A stretch of 64,000 nt of DNA from positions 264,342,850 through 264,406,849 of the forward strand of contig OY986435.1 in NCBI GenBank assembly GCA_963920525.1, read 5' to 3'. Both the position numbers and the translations under genes were made by a program. Position 1 is the stretch's first letter. Every line of letters begins with the position of its first letter. Under the pieces are notes generated by a model. That model made no database searches. It was not told the DNA's origin and saw only the letters and a program-made list of their open reading frames with translations. The DNA comes from Dichetophora obliterata (lineage: Eukaryota; Arthropoda; Insecta; Diptera; Sciomyzidae). Of this stretch, positions 56,641-64,000 are shown piece after piece.

Positions 56641-58662
56641 AGAAACTAGGCTTCTGGTGATACTCAAAATTTTTACGTTTTTTATAAATTTTTTTAAATA
56701 AGAAAATAAAATGCGATTATTTTGAAATTTTAAAGTGTTTTAATTGGTGTCTTAAAGTGTTCAAACAAATTTTTTATTGAATTTTATAATAATTTTTTTA
56801 ATTATTTATATCAAAGTACAGTAATCAAAAAAAAATTAGTTGTTTTGGGGAAGCACCCAGCCTTACGTAGTCATCTGACATAAAAAATCAAAGAGAATAT
56901 CGTTCTGCAGGCTTAATTGTAGTGCACTGACCTGACCGACTTGTGAAAACAAAAAGGTTTTAAATTGAACTTTTTTTATTTATTTAAAACAATTAACTAA
57001 CTATTAAGCAATTTATTGTTTTATAGGTTTGGGACTTAGCAATGTATGTCTCAACTAACAGGTGAAATTTTTAGCCAAGTTGGTTGAATAGCTTTTAGTC
57101 CGTTTTGAAAAAAATGTGTTTAAAGTTTTTACAATACTTTTATAAAAACACAACGGCGTGCTTTCAACTTTTGACTGTAACTTTAAAAACTTTTTAGCCC
57201 AATCGGATAATTAGTTTCTCTTTCTTGCTTATTAATAAAATATATATATTTTTTAACTAGAAATTAGAAAAGACAGTTTTAACTCATAAGCTTTCACTTT
57301 AACATACGCTCTTTTCCGATTGTAGGTTTCACTTTTATCGAGCCTGTTTGCACACTCTTTGCATCAATATTTAAAGCTTATGAACCTTATGAAGCTTATG
57401 ATTTTACACGACTTATAGATCGGTAAAGAGTTGATCAAATTATTTTTGTAAAAAGTTCCATTCAATCGTCATTTGTTCCAAATCAAAACTTGTTCTATTA
57501 CATTAACACTACATTTTGCTCTTGGCATTTTAACTGTAAAGTTTATTGCTCAAAAAACGTGTCGCACGAACAATTTTTATTCCCATTCCACAACCAACAG
57601 CTTATCCAACTTTATTGCTTCTAATCCCCGCTTGGCACATATTTAATATGCAACGACTTGGCACTCAGCTTTCAGGGAATGTGAAAACGTGATTTGATTA
57701 TTAATTTCTCAAAAAGCTGTCAACCGGTTTTAACTACAGCAAAGCTCATCGTAACAAGTATTAGGAAGCTTAAAGATTAGCTAAGCTTCCTCAAAAGTTT
57801 TTTTTTAGTATTGAGATGTTAACGCTTGCTTCTTTGTGAAAATATTTATTATACATTATTAATATTTTCTCACTTCCTTTTGGTGAGAAAACTGTTAACA
57901 AGTGTATCTTGTTCAGTTTTCTGAGCTTTAAATTCAAAGTTAACACAAAAACTTTACTTGACTGTATGTGCATACGATGTGTAGTGAGAGTGTGTGTGCT
58001 TATTTAAGCTAAAGACTTAAATTTTAATTAAAGTTTATAAAGAAAACTTTTTAGAACTGCAAGTTGCTTTAAGCATTTGCATAGTGTTATATGCACATAG
58101 TGCGGTTATACCTTTTTAGGCTTAAGGGGTATGAACATTGTAAACGTCTGAATTTTAAGTATTTTTTTGTTTATTTTATACAAATAAATCAGTTTTATGG
58201 ATTCATATCCAACTTTTTGCACATCTTTAGAACATTTATAAAGATGTACATACCTAAAGAAATGCTATTTTTTGTTTTTAAATGGTATTGTTTTAATGGA
58301 AAATGGCACCTCTTGATCTAGCCTCAGTGGCGGTGACAGCAATTCGTTCACATGGATCAACTGAGGACAAAAAACGAAACACATTCTTACATTTTATATA
58401 AATGGCTACAACCGAACTAGGAGATTATCAATATATTTTTTTGAAAAAATTGGCGACGATTTGAAAAAAAAAATCAACATTTTCACGTGTTTTTTTATAG
58501 AAAATTGTTCATGAAAAATAAAAAAAGGTTAAAAAACGGCTACGTCAGGCTGAAGAAGTACATTTTCCCAACAAAACCGATTTTGAAGCATATCGGTTGG
58601 ATGAAAACTGTCTAATTATGCTGTCAACCAAAGTCAAAGAAAGTAATTTTAGTTAAACGGCG
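56641..58662. other. AT-rich DNA, no gene seen
   Basis: No gene, TIR or tandem array recognised. CAGTGGCGGTGACAG at 58325 resembles a hAT end, but has no partner. Confidence 0.45.
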
Positions 58663-59009
58663 CACAGAGAGGTATAGTGCAAGGTTTTTGGCTTAAAATT
58701 AAAAAAAACAAAAACAAAATAGAAGCTATGCACTTTTTTCGGATACCGGTTTTAAGTTAATAAGATTTTGTGTCACAAAAAATTTAAAACTTAACTGTAC
58801 TAATTAAAAACTAACAAGCTGTCAAACCTTACTTTTTTTTGCTTTCGTTCGCGCGCAGTGGCTAATTGCAATTTTTCAGAATTTTTATAATTTTTTTTTT
58901 TTGTTAAATATCAAGGACTTAAGGCATGTGCCTTATACAAACAACGTTTGGTCTGTGACCTGAAAGGAAAGGGATAGATTATTAGAGGAAGAATTGATTG
59001 GAACAATAC

Positions 59010-59290
59010 GTCAATTGTCGATTTGGTGAAAAAAACGTGAAAGACAATTTGAATTGTTTATAACCAAGGCTAGTGTTATGCCTAAATCTCGGCAAGCATT
59101 TCCAGCCCTCAGTTGTTCCTGTCTTATAATTCTACATTTTCCACCATTAAGGTGTGTATTTTTTGTTTCAATAATTCTTAAGTGTAGTAAAGAACGAAGA
59201 AAGTGAAAAGAACCATGTAAGAACTCGGATACGAACCGGGGACCTCTGAGTTGGTAGTCTAGCGCACTCTTCACTAGCCTACAAAGGCCG
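59010..59290 (-). mobile_element. tRNA-derived SINE (minus strand)
   Basis: On the complement, TTGTAGGCTAGTGAAGAG (A-box region, 59267-59284) and GGTTCGTATCC (B-box, 59228-59238) head a ~200-bp body. The minus open frame here (59011-59274) simply reads through the SINE. Confidence 0.65.
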
Positions 59291-59640
59291 AATTTATTTA
59301 AAAAACAAGTTTAAGTGCAAAATTTTTTAATGGAACTTTCAACTTTAGGTTATTGTTGTTCTAACGCCAAAAAAATTATCAGATAAATAGTTGGAAATAG
59401 TTTTTGTGTTTATTAAAAAATGTGTCAAAAAATTCCGATATTTATACATGTTGAGTTAAAGTTTATTTTGTTGTGTTCTGTTTACATCTCTTTATGATTT
59501 TCTTTTAATATGAACTGTTATCATTAAGTGTTTAAAAATTTGTTGTGCAATTTTGTGTGTTTTAGAAACTATTAAACTTTTTGCAAAAGAACATCAGTCG
59601 CTATTATCAAATTAAGCAAGTGCAGCCACTACGTCATTTG

Positions 59641-60075
59641 GTATGGGAGGTAGGCGGAGTTTTCATCTGATTGTAAGAAATTTCAAACTCAGAATGCATA
59701 TTAAAAATCAAAACTTATGTGAAGAATTAAAAGTCCTTATGAAAATACATTAGTTTTTGTGGAATTTTAAGAGATTTTATAATTTTGATAAATTAATTTT
59801 GTATGGGAGGAAGGCGTGATTTTCATCCGATTTGTTTGAATTTCATACGTAAAGCGGATATTAATTATTAAAACAGAATGTTTTTTGGAATTAAAGGAGG
59901 TTTTATCGTTTTGATAAAATCATTTTGTATGGGATGTAGGCGTGGTTTTAATCTAAATGGGTTCATTTTCGATTTTGATTTTTATATTTTAGATACAAGC
60001 TTAAATATCAAATTTTATTATTATGGCTGTAAATGTGTCGACAGACAGACAGACAGACGGACGGACGGAAAATAA
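59641..60075 (+). repeat. Three-copy dispersed fly repeat ending in a (GACA)/(GACG) run
   Basis: GTATGGGAGG-type units start at 59641, 59801 and 59927 (spacing 160 and 126 bp), each followed by GGCG-rich sequence and TTTTCATCCGATTT or variants. The block ends with (ACAG)n(ACGG)n at 60040-60070. It is the same family as 56385-56640 and the short piece at 9742. Confidence 0.8.
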
Positions 60076-60176
60076 TTTTTTCCTATTTGGACTTATTCTA
60101 ACTAAAAAAAATTCAAAAGTTCCCCCGTCTTCTAGGTGAATTGCTATTCATTTTGAAGGTTCAATATCCCACTGTG

Positions 60177-60839
60177 CGGAGTTTAAAGTTTTGGAACCGC
60201 TAAGAAATCTCAAACGGCATGACAGCGTTAAGCGTTCTTTTCAAACACTTAACGTTCGAATTTTCATTTGAAACTTGAAATACATATTCTATGGGTGTAA
60301 GTTACTAATTTATGAAAAATAAAATAAAATTTTTTAATTTTACGCTGTTTATACCCTAAAACTATCAAGAAGTTTGCTTATTAGGCTTAACTATGGAAAG
60401 CTATTTACTGCAGATATGAGCCATTATACATGATAGTGAAATAAGTCAAATTTTGGAAAAATAAGAAATTTGAAAATAATAATGTATTTTTATTTTTTAA
60501 ATTTATAATATATTTTTTAAAATTATAACTAAAGTCTAACATTTTTGATCAGAAAATGAAAGGAATTTAGACTAAAAACGTTATGGTAAAAAGGCTAATA
60601 TGCAACCAGTATTATGTAATAAGTACATTCCAAATAATTATTCAGAGTCATTCCATATGAAATGGCAAAGGTACACTATTTTAGATCTTATTTCTTATTT
60701 TAAATATTAAAGATGTTTTTAAATATATTAATTTTTCCATAATAGATAAAAATCGAAGAAAATTAACGGCGCAATTATGTATACTACTAAAAGTATCCTT
60801 AATTTTCACCCTTTTGCTTGCGATTGCTAAGATGCGAGC
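60177..60839. other. AT-rich DNA, no gene seen
   Basis: Nothing recognisable. Confidence 0.5.
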
Positions 60840-61560
60840 TAGATGAATTGTGAATAACACCTCTCAATCCAATGGAATACAAATTTCGCAGAAGAATCGT
60901 ATGGTTCGCCATATCGAACTCTTTAGTTTTGTCAACTAAAAGTGTCGCAGTATGAATTTTATCATCATGCAATGCTTTATTTACAAAAGTAAAAAACCAA
61001 TCAGAGCATCCTCTGTATGACTCAGAAACGATATCATTGACAGAAGTGTAAGAATTCGTTTTTTCATTGCTTTTTCTAAAACTTTTACAATAGTTGGCAA
61101 AAGTGAAATGGACCTGTAATTTTTTATGTTACTGTAATCAAATTTTTTAGAAAGAGGAATGATAGTTGCGTTTTTCAGTTCGGTAGGGAAAACAGCTGAC
61201 TGAATACTAAAATAAAAAAGATACGCTAAAAAATCCAAGATATTGTAAGCAATTTTTTGAGAAGAGCGTTTGAGATTTCGTCAATGCCACAAGCATTACT
61301 ATTATCAAGAGAATTAATTATTTTCACTATTTCGATGGCGGATATATTTAAAAAAAAACAACTCTTTAAAGAAGATATCACTATTAAAATGTTTAAATTA
61401 CCTATACATAGGAGCAGCGTTAGCCACTGACCCAAAAAATTCGTTAAATTCATTTTCAATTTTATTGCTATCACAGCAGAATGAATTGTCAATGTTTAAG
61501 GTTATTTCAAAATTGGATTTTGAAGAATTGTTAGTTATTTCATTGAGTTGGTTATTTTCT
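60840..61560 (-). pseudogene. LINE reverse transcriptase fragment
   Basis: Minus-strand blocks in order: KIENEFNEFFGSVANAAPMY (upstream of RT), IVKIINSLDNSNACGIDEIS, FPTELKNATIIPLSKKFD, NYRSISLLPTIVKVLEKAM, then VDKTKEFDMANHTILLRN and LYSIGLRGVIHN. These are RT motifs 1-3 of a Jockey/CR1-like LINE. The catalytic YADD part is missing on the left and several frame changes are present. Catalytic first aspartate of the F-D-x-A-N-H motif is preceded by an altered context (TKEFD). Confidence 0.85.
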
Positions 61561-64000
61561 TTGCAACTTTAAAATTTATTCTGATGAAAACTTTCACGAG
61601 CTTGAGTAACATTCTATATATTTATTCCTGTAAAGGTCCCCTTGTTCCAGCAAATCTACAAACGCTACAGAAACACTTGACATATCATAAGAAATTTCTT
61701 GAGCTGCAGTTATGCACAAAATTGTTAGATTTTTGATAGGTGATACCGTTAAGCAGATAAGGGCGTTAAAAAATGAAATAATGGCAAAAGGACTTAAAAC
61801 ACGAACTCGCTTGAATGTGAATGAGAAAGCGTGACTTCCAAAGCGAATATTTATTTAGCCATTTCTTGAAGTTCTTCAAAAATAATATTTATGTTTAAAG
61901 TCTATTGTTAATAAATACTTTATATATTTAAATAAAAATAATCTGCTTATATCTTTTCTATATATTTATTTCAGTAAGGATTTCTGAGATGTCAGGATTG
62001 GCGGGATGTGGAATGGTGAATCGAATGAAAGAGCTGAATGGGAAGGCGTACACAATTTGGTTGATGACCTTTGACCTGAAATATGAGCATTTAAAGAGAA
62101 TTTCTTAAATAAAATTAAAACAAAAAGAGATGGAAGAACATGGTGTTAGAAGGTATTTTAGACATTGATGTACAACAAATACTACAGGACATTTTTCGCT
62201 AACTCTTACAGATACCCTACAATTGGCATTTTTTTGTGTAACATGTGTGAATATATATTGAGATGGTGAAATTTATTTCAAATAATAAATTTGAAAAATT
62301 TCAGTTATTTTGACATTAAATTAATGGAAAACTTTCTTGAAAACTGCAGCTTTTGTCGGTATCATATATTTTTGTATGAAAAGTCGTTGGTTGCGAAAAA
62401 TAACGGTATACGAAAGTTTTTTGGTAATTTTTTACATGGATAGTAGTTGATTCCTGTTATTATGATGTCAAAACTATTGTGATATCTCAAAAACTGTAGA
62501 CTTTCTCAGTACAACACATTTCCTTGAAGCAATGCCATCGCCTCAGAATGGAAAAAAAAACACGATCAAAATTTCCAGTTTTGATTTTGCAAGCAAATAC
62601 CTCAGCCATTTTTCAATCGATTTTCTTCAAATTTTTTTTGTCTCAAAGTTCAATTAAATCATTTTGAAAAAAAAGAAAAGATTTATCATTACCTCACCAA
62701 TTCTATGTTTTATATTTTTTTAAAAAACCTCTAAAATATTTAATTTTTGCTCAAAAAATAGGACAAAAGTTGTTTTTGTTGTACATTTTTTTATTGTTTA
62801 AATTTTCTCTTCCACACCCTTTTATATGACATATCATTTATTTGCAAAAACTGCTTCATTTTGACACATAGTTCAATAAACAGTTTCTCTCTTCGAAAAT
62901 CATGAGCTACCTCTGTGATTTTTTTGATGAAAATTAATTTTTTAAAAATGTTGTAATTATATTTTTTATAAAGTTATACTGCTTAAAATATAATTTATTA
63001 AAAAAAAAAAATTTATTTATTTATTTATAATTTTATTAATATTAAAATTTTAAGACAAAGGAAATTAAAGCTTTGACATCAATGGTCTTAAGCTAAAAAA
63101 AAGGAGCAAGGAGGGAATTAAAACTCTGCGACTTTGTGTGACACGGTGGAGGAGAAGTCAAGATTTTGTGACAACGTGACATATAGAAAATTTCGAACAT
63201 ATGTACCTTTTACGAAAGAACCCAGTTATGTTTCGATTCTTTTAAAACGAAAATTATTATTTTGTTGTCTTAACTGTCACACCTGTTTTTTATCCATTAT
63301 ATAAGAACAAGTTAAATTGCGATAAATATTATTTTTAACAGTGCAGATTAGGATAGTTCATTTGAAAACAATATTACTTTTTGCGATATGTTCGTACGAA
63401 TTTTTAAACGCATTCAGTTTTTATTTAAAGAAAGATGAAACATATTTTTTGAGAATAAGCTTTGAGATAATTTTTTTTTCTTGGCTGGCAAATACAAGAT
63501 GGGTGGCTTTAAATGAAATGTTGGTAGTGAAAATATAATAGGATCAGGTGCATAGGTTTATCGAAGTGTTTTTTGCAAAAGATAAGCAATTTACCTTGGT
63601 TAAGTTTTAGTTTTCTTTTACATTGACACTCCCAGAAGGGGAGTACCAGATAGGGGTAGGGGAACGTGGTTGGAATGTTGGAAATAAAAAATGATAGGAG
63701 CAGCTCATACATTTAACTTCTCTAAGGCATGAGTTGTTAATGGGTTAAATAGTTATCATTGTCAAATTGCAGTGTGAGAAAAATTTGAAATTAATTCATG
63801 AATAGTTACTAAAATTAGATTGTTGCACAGAAACCACGCTCTAGACTCTTAAAATTAGTATATCGAAAGATTTTTATTCAAACCAGTCATAATACTTATA
63901 ATAAGATCCCAAATGCTTATATCCAATCCACCTGATTTTCGGGCGAAAATTACTAGTCATGCTTTAATTTTTTAACGAGTTTTTAAACGCTTTTTTAGTG
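61561..64000. other. AT-rich DNA with one GC-richer island
   Basis: 61975-62100 is distinctly GC-richer and contains splice-like signals on both strands (ATTTCAG). Possible frames are MSGLAGCGMVNRMKELNGKA on plus and QIVYAFPFSSFIRFTIPHPA on minus. I recognise neither. 62999-63030 is an A-run followed by (TTTA)n. The remainder has no gene I can support. Confidence 0.35.

Larger units (their letters stand above)
58663..60176. mobile_element. Possible TIR element (CACAGAGAGG / CACAGTGGGA)
   Basis: CACAGAGAGGTATAGTGCAA at 58663 and the complement of the segment ending at 60176 (CACAGTGGGATATTGAACC) could be terminal inverted repeats. The outer 5 bp CGGCG and CGGAG agree at 4 of 5. The two ends share only about 12 of 19 bases, so the pairing is tentative. 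A SINE and dispersed repeats lie within. Confidence 0.35.

Noticed and set aside
58325..58345. CAGTGGCGGTGACAG as a hAT end
   Set aside because: No partner end or 8-bp duplication found.

Overview
The window looks like AT-rich nuclear DNA of a higher fly (Diptera, Brachycera). The evidence is two spliced exons of a Beaten-path (Beat) immunoglobulin-family protein on the minus strand and a dense load of insect-type transposable elements (TEs): piggyBac, hAT, BEL/Pao, Penelope-like, LOA/I-like and CR1/L2-like LINEs, TA-flanked MITEs and tRNA-headed SINEs. No bacterial-type gene organisation is present.

The only confident host gene is the Beat gene. One exon (52452-52585) holds the first half of an Ig domain; the next (2112-2340) holds the second half. 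Their splice phases match, so the 50.1 kb between them (2341-52451) reads as one giant intron built almost entirely from inserted DNA. 5' exons lie beyond the right edge and 3' exons beyond the left edge. A second possible host feature is a 40-residue signal-peptide-like exon on the plus strand at 45402-45525, nested in that intron.

Layout: 1-1518 decayed piggyBac transposase (-); 2112-2340 Beat exon (-); 3587-7740 decayed LOA/I-like LINE (+) headed by a ~690 bp palindrome; 9630-9698 perfect 30-bp-stem hairpin; 9822-11333 long inverted-repeat element; 12051-12331 63-bp minisatellite; 13263-13710 LINE 3' remnant (-); 16160-22676 a pair of inverted hAT-like ends around a SINE and an almost intact LINE (17946-21592, -); 22695-24221 hAT element with a TTAA-flanked element inside; 25471-26272 TA-flanked MITE; 27868-33389 a BEL/Pao LTR element (-) with nearly identical LTRs, an open gag-protease frame, no RT/integrase and a striking palindrome array in its leader; 33690-35320 LINE remnant (+); 35371-36210 TIR element with tRNA-like SINE pieces; hAT elements at 37675-38132, 39229-40014 and 46092-47609, the last inside a Penelope-like RT; 41105-42430 TIR element; 43004-45401 unexplained GC-richer block; 49121-52045 three nested TIR elements; 52452-52585 Beat exon; 52586-64000 upstream intron with MITEs, a SINE and a LINE RT fragment.

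The genes do not form a pathway. The biology is a neuronal cell-surface gene whose intron has been expanded by nested insertion. The most unusual piece is the array of 13 evenly spaced 7-bp-arm palindromes just upstream of the BEL gag frame, laid out like a retroelement insulator. Family assignments come from pattern recognition without database searches.
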